From Paenibacillus artemisiicola (GTDB taxonomy: Bacteria; Bacillota; Bacilli; Paenibacillales; Paenibacillaceae), in the NCBI RefSeq assembly GCF_017652985.1, contig NZ_JAGGDJ010000019.1:1-64000 (forward strand): a DNA stretch of 64,000 nucleotides, written 5' to 3'. The notes beneath the pieces are model-generated. The model had not been told where the DNA came from, made no database searches, and saw only the letters and a program-made list of their open reading frames with translations. The position numbers and the translations under genes were made by a program. Positions within the stretch are counted from its first letter, which is position 1. Every line of letters starts with the position of its first letter. Shown in pieces: positions 1 through 10,167 of the stretch.

Positions 1-630
1 GCCGAGGCCGAGCTGCTCCGCGGCCGCTTCCTGCAGCGCGGCCTCCGCCGTCTTCAGCCGCTGGCTGAGCTTCAGCGCCAGCCCGTCGCCGAACCGCTCG
101 AGGCGGAACAGGCGCTGCAGCATGGAGCGGCGGTCCTTGCCCGTCAGCGACAGAAACTCCGCGAACTTCCCTTGCGGAAGCACGACCGCCCGCGTGAAGT
201 CCTGCATGTTGAGCCCGATCCGCTCCTCGACGCAGCGGGTCACGTCCGCGAGCTTGTCCGCCACGACGACGTCGCCGCCGTCCGTCACTTCCACGAAGCG
301 GCTCAGCGTATTGCTGACGGACACGTCCCCGCCGCGCTTGAACTGCCGCTCGACGCGGTACCGCTTGCGCTCCCCGCCTCCGGCCAGATCGAAGGTGAAC
401 GCGACGGCCAGCGTCTTCTCCGCCTGGTTCATGATGCCCTGCGTGCCGCCCGCGGCGCGCTCCACTTTGCCGTAGAGCGCCAGCGTCACGGCGTCCAATA
501 TGCTCGACTTGCCGCTGCCCGTCGGCCCGAAGATGCCGAACACGCCCGCTTCGCACAGCCGTTCGAAATCGACCTCCTGCGCTTCGCGGTAGCTCTGCAG
601 GCCGCTTAATTTCAACAAGATCGGCTTCAT
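1..630 (-). CDS. sbcC: Nuclease SbcCD subunit C, N-terminal part (runs off left edge)
   Basis: This is the first 210 residues of the SbcC ATPase, the SMC/Rad50-like partner of SbcD that opens and trims hairpins and DNA ends. A Walker A motif (GPTGSGKSS, residues 35-43) follows the typical opening of the family (MKPILLKLSGLQSY). The downstream stretch RAVVLPQGKFAEFL is the conserved Q-loop region. The coiled coil and Walker B half lie outside the window. The ATG overlaps the sbcD stop codon by 4 bases (ATGA), so the two are translationally coupled. It is the last visible gene of a leftward addB-addA-sbcD-sbcC operon. Confidence 0.95.
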   Translation of the reverse strand, partial: MKPILLKLSGLQSYREAQEVDFERLCEAGVFGIFGPTGSGKSSILDAVTLALYGKVERAAGGTQGIMNQAEKTLAVAFTFDLAGGGERKRYRVERQFKRGGDVSVSNTLSRFVEVTDGGDVVVADKLADVTRCVEERIGLNMQDFTRAVVLPQGKFAEFLSLTGKDRRSMLQRLFRLERFGDGLALKLSQRLKTAEAALQEAAAEQLGLG

Positions 631-1853
631 GCCCGCTCACCTCCCGCTTGTACCGCGCCGGCCGCTTCCCCGTCGCCGGCATCCGGCGCGTCTTCCTCTT
701 CGGCAATCAGCTCCAGGAACAACCGCACCGTCTCCGCGTCCGGTTCCGCGCCCCCGGTTTGGCGCGAGAAGAAGCGGCGGAACAACTCCTCGGCCGGCAG
801 CTGCTCCCGCGCGCGCGCGTCGAGCGCCATCGCCTCCGCCGTCTCCGGATACACCGGCCGGATATGTACGAGTCCGTCGTGCATGCGGCGCAGCTGCTGG
901 ATATGCTGCAGCGTCATGGCATCCGTCATGTGAATGCTGAGATCGATCCAAGCCCGGGCGTCCCGGCCTTCCTCGAGCCAGCCGGTCACCTCGGCGATGC
1001 CGCCCTTGGCGTTCCACTTGACGACCGGGCGGCCGCAGCCGAGCAGCACCTCCCGCGGCTCGACGGCCAAGCCGGGCTTCGCGTCGAAGACGACGACCGA
1101 TTTGGCCTGTCCCGCTTCCGAGAAGCTGTACGCGAGCGGCGAGCCGCTGTAGCGCATCGTCTCGTCCCCCGCCACGCGCTGCGGACGGTGCAGGTGGCCG
1201 AGGGCCACGTACTGCGCGCCGATCCGCAGCGCGGAGGGATCTACCGTATACGCGCCGCCGATCTGGATCGGGCGCTCCGAGTCCGTTTCCAAGCCTCCGA
1301 GCACGTAAATATGGCTCATCGCCAAATTAACGGTATCGGGGCGAAACGCCGAGCCGAGCCCGGTCATCAGCCGGCCGACCCGCTCCGAATAGGCGCTGCG
1401 GAGCAGCCCTTCGTCGGTCTCTTCGCTCAGCAGCTCCCGCAAGCGGGATTCCGACGGGTACGGCAGCGCGGCGATGACCGCCCGTTCCCCGGTGCGGGCG
1501 ACGTCGACGGCGAGCGGCCGGTCCGTCGGCATGCCGACGAGCCGGATGCCGCTGCGCGCGGCGAGCGGCGCGGACGCCGCCACCCGGTCGGGATGGTCGT
1601 GGTTGCCGGCGATGACGGCGATCGTCCGCCTGCCGCCGTCCGCGAGCCGCGCGACGGCCTCGTAAAACAACGCTTCCGCCGCCGCGGGCGGATTGACGGT
1701 GTCGTACACGTCGCCGGCAAGCAGAATAAGGTCGATCGCTTCGTCGTTCGCCAGCGCCGCCAGCTCGTCGACGAAGGCCGCCTGTTCCTCCAGCCGGCTC
1801 CGGCCTTCGAGCGTCCGCCCGAAGTGCCAGTCGGCCGTATGCAATATCCGCAT
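627..1853 (-). CDS. sbcD: Exonuclease SbcCD subunit D
   Basis: A 408-residue Mre11-type metallophosphoesterase, the nuclease subunit of SbcCD. The metal-binding motifs are all present: DWH at residues 8-10, GDVYD at 47-51, GNHDHPD from 83 and a GHLH motif further on. The frame stays open upstream, but the conserved MRILHTADWHFG opening fixes the start at 1853. It begins 26 bp after addA ends and overlaps sbcC by 4 bases, so it is translated from the same leftward message. Length is normal for the family. I see no odd residues. Confidence 0.96.
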   Translation of the reverse strand: MRILHTADWHFGRTLEGRSRLEEQAAFVDELAALANDEAIDLILLAGDVYDTVNPPAAAEALFYEAVARLADGGRRTIAVIAGNHDHPDRVAASAPLAARSGIRLVGMPTDRPLAVDVARTGERAVIAALPYPSESRLRELLSEETDEGLLRSAYSERVGRLMTGLGSAFRPDTVNLAMSHIYVLGGLETDSERPIQIGGAYTVDPSALRIGAQYVALGHLHRPQRVAGDETMRYSGSPLAYSFSEAGQAKSVVVFDAKPGLAVEPREVLLGCGRPVVKWNAKGGIAEVTGWLEEGRDARAWIDLSIHMTDAMTLQHIQQLRRMHDGLVHIRPVYPETAEAMALDARAREQLPAEELFRRFFSRQTGGAEPDAETVRLFLELIAEEEDAPDAGDGEAAGAVQAGGERA

Positions 1854-1879
1854 GATTGTTCGTTCCCCCGTCCCATGAA

Positions 1880-4800
1880 TTAAAACAGCTTGACGGTCTT
1901 GCCTCCGTCCAAGAAAAACACGTAGCACTCGTCGACCTTGCCGCCGATGGCGGACGCGATCGCCTCCGCGTAGAGCGTCAGCTGAAAGCGGTGGCGTTCC
2001 GCCGCTTCTTCCCACCTGCCGAGACGGACGCGGTCCGTCTTGTAATCGAGCAGCACGAGCCCGCGGTCGTCCCGGAACAGGCAGTCGATCACGCCTTGAA
2101 TGAGCACCGGCTCGCGCTCGACGCCGGACGGCAGGTCCGGGTAGACGCGGGCAGCCGGCAGCGTGCAGCTGAACGGGGTCTCCCGGCGCACCCACGGCGC
2201 GGCCAGCAGCCGGCGGCCGACTTCTTCCCCGAAGAAGGCCGCCGCGCCCGCCGCGTCCACGGCCTCGGCCTGCTGCGCCGTCAGCATGCGCCGCTCCACG
2301 AGATTCGCGATCGTGGCGGCGACCGTCGCCTCCGTCACGCCGCCTTCCCCGTCCAGCGGAAGATGCTGCATGACGAGGTGGCTGACCGTCCCCCGTTCCG
2401 CGGCCGTGAGCGACGCTTCCTCCATGAACCGCGGCCGGCGCAGCCGGAAGGTCATTTCCCCGCCTGCCGCCCGTTCGGCCGCCGCGCCGGCCGGCTTCCC
2501 GATCGCCGCGCGGCCGCTCGCCGGTCCGTGCGCCGCCTCGCCCGTCGCGGCTTCCGAAGAAGCGTCGAAGTCGAAGCTGAGCTGCTCCGGACCGTCGGCA
2601 TCGTTCGCTGCGGGCGGTGCTTCGTCCGCGGCGCTTTCCCCTAACCGATCGGCTGCTCGGATATCCCCGAACGGCGCATCCCCGTCAGAGTCCGTGGACG
2701 ACGGTGCCGCGTTCTCCAAACCGGCCATGCCGTCCTCGCCGGCCGCTTCGGGAAGCAGAAGCGCATCCTCGTCCCTGTTCAATTCGGCGTGGAGCCGCTT
2801 CATTTCCGTCACCGACGTTTTGGCGGCCGTGGCCGCCGCCGCGGCGAACGGGTACGTCCAGCCGAGCCGCCGGCCGATCTCGGCCGCCTCGGCGGGATCG
2901 GCCTCGTCGTCGACCGGCGCGAGATGCTGAACGGCGAGCATGCGCGCCTCGAAAGCGGCCTGCGCCGCGTCGCCGGCCTCCGCTCCCGCAGCGGCTTCCA
3001 AGCCGAGCAATCCCGCGGGAACGACCGACGTGCGCCAAGTGCCGAACGGCACGACGACGCAGCGCGCGTCGCCGGCCGGATCCCTTCTATCATCGCTATC
3101 CGGCATGGCATGCGACGATTCGGCGTCCGGCATGCGCGAGGACTTGTCCGCAGCCGCGGCTTCAGCCCCCGCAGGCATGTTTTCCGCGCCGTCCGGCTTC
3201 GCTGCCGCCGCGATGCCGGACGATTCATTCCCATGTCCGGTCGGCGCGTCCGTCGGCGCGTCCGATCCCGCCTCGCAACCGGCTTCCGTCTCCGCCGCTT
3301 TCGCGACCGACATCGGAAGGCCCGCGCTCAGGGCGAGCGGACCGAGCCAGTCCAGGAACCGGGCCGCGCCCGCGATGCGAAAATCCGGCAGCCGCCCGTC
3401 CGCGTCCAGCGCGGACTGCCAGCGCTGCAGCTGCTTGGCCGCGTCGCCGACCGTCCCGACGAGGAACATTTTTTCCTTCGGCCGCGTGAGCGCGACGTAC
3501 AGAATCCGCATCTCCTCCGCCAGCGATTCCATGCCGAGCCGGTGGCGGATCGCCAAGTACGGCAAGGTCGGGTAGGTTACCCGCAGTTCCGTGTCCACGT
3601 AGCGGGGACCGAAGCCCAGCTGTTTGTGCATAAGGAACGGGCTGTTCAAATCTCTCCGGTTGAACGACTTGCCGAGGCCGGCCGCGAACACGACCGGAAA
3701 CTCCAGCCCTTTGCTCTTGTGGATGGACATGATGCGCACGACGTCCTCCTGCTCGCCGAGCGCCCGCGCGGTGCCGAGATCGCCGCCGCTGTCCCGCATC
3801 CGGTCGATGAAGCGAAGGAAGCGGAACAGCCCCCGCAGCGTCGTCGCCTCGTACTGGCGGGCGCGGTCGTGCAGCGCGCGCAGGTTGGCCTGCCGCTGCA
3901 GCCCGCCGGTCATCCCGCCGACGAGATCGTAATAGCCTGTCTCCCGGTAGATCCGCCACAGCAGGTCCGCGAGCGAGCCCTGGCGGGCTTCGCCGCGCCA
4001 CGTCTCGAGCGCCTCCAGGAAGCGGCCGAGCTTCGCCCGCGTCTCATCCGGAACGGACGAATCGGCCTCCGCCGACCGGACCGCCTCGAAATACGAGACG
4101 CGTCCGCCGGCGATGCGGACGAGCGCCAGCTCTTCTCCCGAAAGGCCGACGATCGGCGAACGCAGCGCGCCCGCGAGCGGAATGTCCTGGTACGGATTGT
4201 CGACGACGCGCAGCAGCGACAGCATCGTCTCCACCTCGGTCGCTTCGAAATACCCGCTGCTCAGCTCGGCGTAAGCCGGTATGCCGTGCTGCTGCAGCTC
4301 CTCGATGATGACCGGCGCCCACTGCTTGTCCGCGCGCAGCAGAATGACGATATCCCGACATTCGAGCGGCCGCTTGCGGCCCTTCCTGCCGTCGTAGACG
4401 AGGAACGGTTCCTCCGTCATGCCGCTGTCCGCCGCCGCTCCTTTCAGCCGGAGAATCCGGCTTGCGATCCAGCGCGCTTCCAGCTGAACCGTCTGGAGAT
4501 CCTCCGCGCTTTCGGCCGGCGGCTCGCCCGCTTCCGCGGCTTCGCCTTCGGACGCCGCGCCGCTTCGCTCCTCGCCGTCGTCGCCTCCGCGGTCCAGCAC
4601 GGCGAATTCCACCGCGTACCGCTTCGGCGGACCGCCTTCGTCGGACGGCGGATACGAGGCGCCGCAGACGAGCTCCGCGCGCGCGTCGTAATCCATCTCC
4701 GCCGCCTTCTCGCGCATGATGGCCCGGAACACTTCGTTGACGCCGTCCACGACCTCCTGCCGGCTGCGGAAATTCCGCGCCAGGTCGATGCGCACGCCGT

Positions 4801-6427
4801 ACGCCGGTTCGTCCCCGTCCGGCTCCTCCCCGGCGGCGATTTCCGCGAGCGCCGGCAGCAGCGCCTCGCCGTACGGTTCGACGGCCGGTTCCTCCGCTCG
4901 GGCCGGCAGCAGGATCGCTTCGCGGTTGCGGGGCGTCTTGGCTCCGGGCAAACCGTCCGCGCCGCCGGCATCCGGCAGCACGGGCGCTTCCTCGGCCGGA
5001 ACGAACGACTTGTATTTGCGCAGGAATAAGCCCGGCTCCGCCAAACGGAACCGGTAAATGCTCTGCTTCACGTCCCCGACCATGAACCGGTTGCCTCGGC
5101 CCGAACGGCCGATCAGCGAGACGATCGCTTCCTGCACCATGTTCGTGTCCTGATACTCGTCGAGCAGAATCTCCTCGAACTGCTGGCGGTACTCCAAGGC
5201 CGCCGGCGACGGCAGCAGCCGCTCCGGCGTCGAAGCCGGGTCGCGCAGGATGCGCAGGCAATAATGCTCCATGTCGCCGAAGTCGATCAGGCCTTTCTCC
5301 AGCTTGGCCGCTTCGAACCGTTCGCCGAACTGCTCCACGAGGCCGGCGAGCGTCTCCATGTAAGGCGCCGATTCCCGCAGCTCCGCCGCGAACTGGTCCG
5401 GCGTCCGCACGAACAGCTCGTCGTTCAAGCTCCCGATCATGTCCTTGGCCCGTTCCCGCAGGTCCTTAGCCTGCTCCTGCAGCCCCTTGTCCGCGTCGCC
5501 GCGCTGGCTCTTCAGCTTGCCGAAGCCCGCTGCCGCGAACGCCTCGTGCCATGTTTCCCAGGGCTCGTTATCCACGCGGGCAAGCAGCGCGCGTACGACC
5601 GCCAGATCGTCATCGAACGTGGCGGCGTACGCGTCCGGCCCCGCCGGCTGCCGCGCGATGTCGAGCGCCTGCCCCAGCAGGCTCTGCGCGCCCTGCAGCG
5701 TCAACGCGACGACGGCGCCGAGGCTCGCCACCCATTCCGAGCGTCCCAGCTCCGCCGCGTCCCCGACGCGGAAGGAAGCCGCCGTCTGCCGCAGCCACGC
5801 GTTCGGCCACGGATGGCTCCGGGCGAAGTCGTACAGCTTCAGCACGAGGGCGTACAGCGGCTCGTCGCCGCGTTCGCCGCCGAACCGGTCCGCGAGCGCG
5901 AGGAAATCCGCGCCTTCCGCGCCTTCCGCGCCTTCCGCGCCGTTCCCTTCCGCCGCCGCGTACCGTTCCTCGAACAGCTCGTCCAGCACGTCCATGCGCA
6001 GCAGCTCCGCTTCCGTCTCGTTGGCGATCCGAAAGCCGGGATCGAGGCCGATCAGCGAATAGTACCGCCGGATGACGTCGAGGCAGAAGGAGTGAAGCGT
6101 CGTGATCGACGCCCGGCCCATCAAGGCGAGCTGCCTGCGGAGATGATCGGAATCCGGGCGCTTGTCCAGCTCCTTCTCGAGCGCGATCCGGATCCGCTCC
6201 TTCATCTCGGCTGCGGCCGCCTTGGTGAACGTCGCGACGAGCAGCCGGTCGACGTCCGTGTCGTTCGCGATTTTGCGGATGATCCGCTCGACGAGCACGG
6301 CGGTCTTGCCGGAGCCCGCCGCCGCGGCGACGAGAATATTGCTGCCGCCCGTCACGATGGCGCGCCATTGATCGTCCGTCCATGTGCTTCCGGCCGGTTT
6401 GGCCGGCATTGTTTGCGCCGTCGTCAT
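1880..6427 (-). CDS. addA: ATP-dependent helicase/nuclease subunit A (AddA)
   Basis: AddA, the UvrD-like helicase and nuclease subunit of AddAB, which resects double-strand breaks and loads RecA. Walker A (AAAAGSGKT) is at about residues 36-42, helicase motifs such as ILLDEYQDTN and MSIHKSKGLEFPVVF follow, and the C-terminal RecB-type nuclease has GVID and LLDYKTD. At 1515 residues it is about 250 longer than usual. The excess is acidic, Ala/Asp/Glu-rich filler, mainly between the helicase and nuclease parts (roughly residues 1050-1370), plus a GAE tandem repeat near residue 165. The ATG overlaps the addB stop by 4 bases. The insertions look like linkers and should not disturb the catalytic motifs. 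Confidence 0.96.
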   Translation of the reverse strand: MTTAQTMPAKPAGSTWTDDQWRAIVTGGSNILVAAAAGSGKTAVLVERIIRKIANDTDVDRLLVATFTKAAAAEMKERIRIALEKELDKRPDSDHLRRQLALMGRASITTLHSFCLDVIRRYYSLIGLDPGFRIANETEAELLRMDVLDELFEERYAAAEGNGAEGAEGAEGADFLALADRFGGERGDEPLYALVLKLYDFARSHPWPNAWLRQTAASFRVGDAAELGRSEWVASLGAVVALTLQGAQSLLGQALDIARQPAGPDAYAATFDDDLAVVRALLARVDNEPWETWHEAFAAAGFGKLKSQRGDADKGLQEQAKDLRERAKDMIGSLNDELFVRTPDQFAAELRESAPYMETLAGLVEQFGERFEAAKLEKGLIDFGDMEHYCLRILRDPASTPERLLPSPAALEYRQQFEEILLDEYQDTNMVQEAIVSLIGRSGRGNRFMVGDVKQSIYRFRLAEPGLFLRKYKSFVPAEEAPVLPDAGGADGLPGAKTPRNREAILLPARAEEPAVEPYGEALLPALAEIAAGEEPDGDEPAYGVRIDLARNFRSRQEVVDGVNEVFRAIMREKAAEMDYDARAELVCGASYPPSDEGGPPKRYAVEFAVLDRGGDDGEERSGAASEGEAAEAGEPPAESAEDLQTVQLEARWIASRILRLKGAAADSGMTEEPFLVYDGRKGRKRPLECRDIVILLRADKQWAPVIIEELQQHGIPAYAELSSGYFEATEVETMLSLLRVVDNPYQDIPLAGALRSPIVGLSGEELALVRIAGGRVSYFEAVRSAEADSSVPDETRAKLGRFLEALETWRGEARQGSLADLLWRIYRETGYYDLVGGMTGGLQRQANLRALHDRARQYEATTLRGLFRFLRFIDRMRDSGGDLGTARALGEQEDVVRIMSIHKSKGLEFPVVFAAGLGKSFNRRDLNSPFLMHKQLGFGPRYVDTELRVTYPTLPYLAIRHRLGMESLAEEMRILYVALTRPKEKMFLVGTVGDAAKQLQRWQSALDADGRLPDFRIAGAARFLDWLGPLALSAGLPMSVAKAAETEAGCEAGSDAPTDAPTGHGNESSGIAAAAKPDGAENMPAGAEAAAADKSSRMPDAESSHAMPDSDDRRDPAGDARCVVVPFGTWRTSVVPAGLLGLEAAAGAEAGDAAQAAFEARMLAVQHLAPVDDEADPAEAAEIGRRLGWTYPFAAAAATAAKTSVTEMKRLHAELNRDEDALLLPEAAGEDGMAGLENAAPSSTDSDGDAPFGDIRAADRLGESAADEAPPAANDADGPEQLSFDFDASSEAATGEAAHGPASGRAAIGKPAGAAAERAAGGEMTFRLRRPRFMEEASLTAAERGTVSHLVMQHLPLDGEGGVTEATVAATIANLVERRMLTAQQAEAVDAAGAAAFFGEEVGRRLLAAPWVRRETPFSCTLPAARVYPDLPSGVEREPVLIQGVIDCLFRDDRGLVLLDYKTDRVRLGRWEEAAERHRFQLTLYAEAIASAIGGKVDECYVFFLDGGKTVKLF
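5909..5941. repeat. 9-bp tandem repeat inside addA
   Basis: The unit CGCGCCTTC occurs three times in a row followed by a six-base partial copy. It is in frame on the minus strand and encodes repeated Gly-Ala-Glu triplets in AddA. Copy-number change would be frame-neutral. Confidence 0.85.
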
Positions 6428-9400
6428 GCCTCGTCATCCTCCTTTCCTTCCGGTTTCGCGTTGCCCGCGGCATCGTTCGTAACCCGTTCCGTCTCTTGAT
6501 CCGACTGCTCGTCCCCGGCCGACAGCAGCTTCCATACGTCGTCCTTGCCGGTCTTCTGCAGCTTGTTGTAGTCGTTGCCCTCGATCAGCGGATCGAATTG
6601 GCACACCGGCTTATAGTCGCAAAACTCGCACGGCGTCTTGCCGCCGAGCCGGTAAGGCGCGATCGACACGTCGCCGCTCGCGATCCGGTCGCCGATCTTG
6701 CGCAGCGTGCCGCGAACGGAACGGCGCAGCGTGCCCCACTGCTCGTCCGAGACGACGGAAGAGCTGCTGTAGAACCCGCCGTCCCGCTTCAAGGCGATCG
6801 GAAGCAAATCGGAGTAACCCGTCGACAGCGCGCCGTCCATCAGGCGGACCGTCTCTTCGTCCGCCAGCACGAGCCCTTTGAGCTTGAACCGTTTCAGCAT
6901 CTCCGCCCGCGCCTTCGCCGGCGGCAGGCCGTTGGACGAAGCCAGCATCGGGTTATGCACGTGGAAATAAAGCGCGCCCGCCGCCTTCGCCGGCTGGCCG
7001 AGCCATTCCGGCGCGTGCGTGAGCAGCACGTCCAGATACGTCAGCATCTGCAGCGCCATGCCGTACGCCACTTCTTCGAGCCGCAGCTGCTTCGCGCTCG
7101 ACTTATAGTCGATGACGCGCAGCAGCAGGCCGTCGGCCGTCTGCGCGGCGTCCACACGATCGATCCGGCCGGCCATCTCCAGCGTCCGCCCGTCCGACAG
7201 CGGAATCGTGACCGGCGGCAGCGGCCCGTCCGGCCCGAAGCCGATTTCAAGCCCGACCGGACGGAACTGCGCCCGCCGCGCATGCTCGCCGAGAATGACC
7301 GCGGCCTGGCCGATGATGTCGCGCAGCTTGCGCGCCACGAATTGGTGGCGGCTGCTGCTGAACAGGATTTGCGACTGCAGCCTCGTCGCCAGCTCGCCGA
7401 CGATCGCCGCGCAATGCTCGCGCAGCTCCTCCGGCGTCAGCGACCCCCAGCGGTCGCCGAGCGTCTCCGTCAGCCGGCTGAGCGCGGCATGGAACAGCTG
7501 CCCGATGTCCGGCGCGGCCAGCTTGTACTGCGCCCGTTCGCGCAGCCGCAGCCCGTGGATGGCGAAATGCTGGAACGGGCACGAGACGAAGCGCTCCATC
7601 CGGGAGACGCTGCCGCGCAGCAGCTTGCCGTACAGCCGGTCCGCCGTCTCGCGGGACAGCGCGGGCTCCTCGTTCGTGTAGCGCAGCGAGCCGGCGAGCC
7701 GGTGCAGCTTGTCCTGCCATTCCGGCCGAGCCGCGAACCAATTGTACGTCTCCCACCAGAGCGGGGCGATGGCCGTCCCGTGCCGCCATGCCCGCAGCTG
7801 CGTCACGAGGTACGAGAGCGTCCGTTCCGGACGGGCCACGAACGAGCGCTGCTCGTCCGGGCTCATGCCCGGCACGGGTTCCATGGCGGCGCCCGTTTCC
7901 GCCAGCCCCGGGAACAGCCCTTTCACGTGCCGGATGACCTCGGACGGCAGCAGGCTCTTGCCCTCTTCGTCGGCCAGCGGCCAGCTGATCCACAGATGCC
8001 GGCTCGGTGTCGTCAGCGCGTTATAGATCATGAACCGCTCGTCCAGCAGCTTCCGGCGGACGCCGGGCGCCATGACGAGGCCGCCGCTCTCCATCGTTTC
8101 CCGCTCCTGCTCCGTCAGCACGCCGTCCTCCTGCATCCGCTGCGGCATGACGCCGTCGCTCGCCCCGAGCAGGTAGCAGACGAGAATGTTGCCGGAGCGC
8201 GTCCGGTCGATGCTGCCGATCAGCACCTGGTCGAGCGACGGCGGCACCGAAGCCAGCTTCAGGCTCTCGAGCCCGGTCTCGACCATGCCGGCGAACAACT
8301 CGAGCGGCAGCGCCTCCGCGCCGGTCATCTCCGTCAGCTGGTCGAGCAGATCCATCACGCCGTCCCACAGCTGCCGGTGCTCCCGCGCGCGCAGCGGACG
8401 TCCCGCGGCGATCTCCCCGCGGCTCCACCGTTCCAGCCGGTCCGGCGCGTCGACGGCCATCAGCAGCCGGTACAGCGCCTCGCACATGCCCCGGACGTCC
8501 CGCGCCTTCTTCAGCTCGCGGACGAATTTTCGCAGGACGGGAACGACGGCTTCGCGCGCGGCCATGACCGCTTCGAATTCGCGCCGCTCGCGTTCGCCCG
8601 CCTCCGCCGGCTCGCCTTCGAGCGTGTCGCGCGTCAGCGGCCTCCACTGGCTGGCCGTCAGCCATTTGTTGCCGTTCATGCCCGTCGCGAGGGCGAAGTT
8701 CTCCAAGAGATCGAACGTCTCCCGCGTGACGCTCCCGTCCTCCGGCAGCAGCAGCTCCGTCTTGACGCAGCGGAACACCGCCTCGAACCGCCAGCCGTAC
8801 GACGCGATCTCGAGCGACGACCGGATGAATTCGACGAGCGGATGATGCAGCGCGGCATTCTTCTGGTCGAGGAAGAACGGAATGCCGTAATCGGCGAAGA
8901 CCGCCTTGATATAGTCGTTGTAATCCGGCGCGTTCCGCACCATCACCGCGAGATCGCGGTAGCGCAGCCCTTCGTCGCGCACCCGGCGGACGATGTCCCG
9001 GGCCGCGGCCTCCACCTCGGCGCGCCGGCCGGAAGCGGCGCGCAGCGAAATCTGCCCGTCCGCCAGCGTCTCCGCCGGCAATTGCAGCGGCGTCCGGCCG
9101 CCGCGGCCGTAATGCCGCTCGACATGGGCGAGCATCGGGCTCTCCTTGAACCGCCACGGCGTGCCCGCCAGCAGCAGCGGCTCTTCGACGTCGACGCCGT
9201 TGTTCGCCGCCAGCTCGCGAAGCTTCAGGAACGTCTCCGCCGTCGGGCGGAACAGATCCAGCTCGTGCGGCAAGTCCCCGGCGCCGTAATGCTTGTCCAG
9301 GCACAGCGTGACCGTCATGTGCTTCGCGTGCTTCATGAGCGCTTCCAGCGCCTCCAGCTCCTTCGGCGTGAACCCGTGGAAGCCGTCGACCCAAATCTCG

Positions 9401-10008
9401 CAATCGCGCATGGACGGCGCCTCGCGCAGCCCTCTCGCCAGCCAGCCCAAATAATCCTCCGCATCTATGTACAAGCCCGCAAGCTCCCGTTCCAGCCGGT
9501 CCGCGATGAGCTGCAGGTCGCCGAGCTTCCGCCCCAGCAGCGAATGGCGCGACCCCGCGAGCCCCTGGTCCCCGAACGCGCGCAGCGCCTCGGCGTCGAT
9601 GCCGTACCGCTTCCATTCCGTCATCAGCTCGCCCAGCCGTTCGATGAACCCGTGCTGGCTCTCGCTGCCCTCGAACAATTGCAGCTCGCCCTTCAGCCGG
9701 GAAACGATCTTGTAGAGCAGCATGTTTTTGCCGTCCTCGCCGATCGGCGTCAGCGCCGTTCCTCCGGTCTCCTGCATGACCCGGAACGACAGCCGCCGGA
9801 AGCTGAGCGCCTGCGCCCGGATCGTCCCCTTCAAGGGCGATTCCGGTCTGCCGAGCAGCGCGTACTCCGTCTGGAAGGTCGCCTGCTCCGGCACGAGCAT
9901 GACGAGCGGCGGTCCGTCGGGCTGCTCCTTGATCCGGCTCGTAATGGCCGAGAGGCAATGATGGGTTTTCCCCGCGCCCGAACGGCCGAGGACAAAACGA
10001 AGCGCCAT
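6424..10008 (-). CDS. addB: ATP-dependent helicase/nuclease subunit B (AddB)
   Basis: AddB, the second subunit of the AddAB recombination nuclease. The protein (1194 residues) opens with a Walker A motif (GRSGAGKT, residues 8-15). The C-terminal nuclease has GRIDRVD and VIDYKSS, and it carries the four cysteines expected for the AddB iron-sulfur cluster: one in SCPFQHFA and three in PCEFCDYKPVC. The frame extends eight codons upstream, but ATG at 10008 is preceded by AGAGGTGGGC at good spacing and begins the conserved MALRFVLGRSGAGKT. It is the first gene of the addB-addA-sbcD-sbcC operon, with a candidate promoter at 10056-10084. Confidence 0.96.
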   Translation of the reverse strand: MALRFVLGRSGAGKTHHCLSAITSRIKEQPDGPPLVMLVPEQATFQTEYALLGRPESPLKGTIRAQALSFRRLSFRVMQETGGTALTPIGEDGKNMLLYKIVSRLKGELQLFEGSESQHGFIERLGELMTEWKRYGIDAEALRAFGDQGLAGSRHSLLGRKLGDLQLIADRLERELAGLYIDAEDYLGWLARGLREAPSMRDCEIWVDGFHGFTPKELEALEALMKHAKHMTVTLCLDKHYGAGDLPHELDLFRPTAETFLKLRELAANNGVDVEEPLLLAGTPWRFKESPMLAHVERHYGRGGRTPLQLPAETLADGQISLRAASGRRAEVEAAARDIVRRVRDEGLRYRDLAVMVRNAPDYNDYIKAVFADYGIPFFLDQKNAALHHPLVEFIRSSLEIASYGWRFEAVFRCVKTELLLPEDGSVTRETFDLLENFALATGMNGNKWLTASQWRPLTRDTLEGEPAEAGERERREFEAVMAAREAVVPVLRKFVRELKKARDVRGMCEALYRLLMAVDAPDRLERWSRGEIAAGRPLRAREHRQLWDGVMDLLDQLTEMTGAEALPLELFAGMVETGLESLKLASVPPSLDQVLIGSIDRTRSGNILVCYLLGASDGVMPQRMQEDGVLTEQERETMESGGLVMAPGVRRKLLDERFMIYNALTTPSRHLWISWPLADEEGKSLLPSEVIRHVKGLFPGLAETGAAMEPVPGMSPDEQRSFVARPERTLSYLVTQLRAWRHGTAIAPLWWETYNWFAARPEWQDKLHRLAGSLRYTNEEPALSRETADRLYGKLLRGSVSRMERFVSCPFQHFAIHGLRLRERAQYKLAAPDIGQLFHAALSRLTETLGDRWGSLTPEELREHCAAIVGELATRLQSQILFSSSRHQFVARKLRDIIGQAAVILGEHARRAQFRPVGLEIGFGPDGPLPPVTIPLSDGRTLEMAGRIDRVDAAQTADGLLLRVIDYKSSAKQLRLEEVAYGMALQMLTYLDVLLTHAPEWLGQPAKAAGALYFHVHNPMLASSNGLPPAKARAEMLKRFKLKGLVLADEETVRLMDGALSTGYSDLLPIALKRDGGFYSSSSVVSDEQWGTLRRSVRGTLRKIGDRIASGDVSIAPYRLGGKTPCEFCDYKPVCQFDPLIEGNDYNKLQKTGKDDVWKLLSAGDEQSDQETERVTNDAAGNAKPEGKEDDEA

Positions 10009-10055
10009 GCGCCCACCTCTTCTTTCTCGCAATCGATTCTACTATCGGTTGTTCT

Positions 10056-10084
10056 ATTCTAGCATACCGGATGCGGTCCTTTCA
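10056..10084 (-). promoter_or_regulatory. Candidate sigma-A promoter of addB
   Basis: On the minus strand an extended -10 element (TGCTAGAAT) lies 17 bp from a poor -35 (TGAAAG). The extended TGn motif could compensate for the weak -35. It is about 48 bp upstream of the addB start. Confidence 0.45.
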
Positions 10085-10167
10085 CCCCGAAAGGCGAATA
10101 TTTGTTCGTTTCGGCCGCAGGTAAATCCTGCTCGGCGCCGGCTTGACCCGGATTCTCCCGCGAACGC

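Noticed and set aside
627..2195. SbcD with a long N-terminal extension
   Set aside because: The extension overlaps the end of addA in another frame; the family start MRILHTADWH at 1853 is clear.
1856..2644. Plus-strand frame opposite addA
   Set aside because: Antisense to the well-supported addA nuclease region.
6382..10062. Very long plus-strand open frame antisense to addB
   Set aside because: It mirrors the addB frame (high-GC codon bias opens the opposite strand), is Arg/Pro/Gln-rich, has no recognisable motif and no ribosome site.
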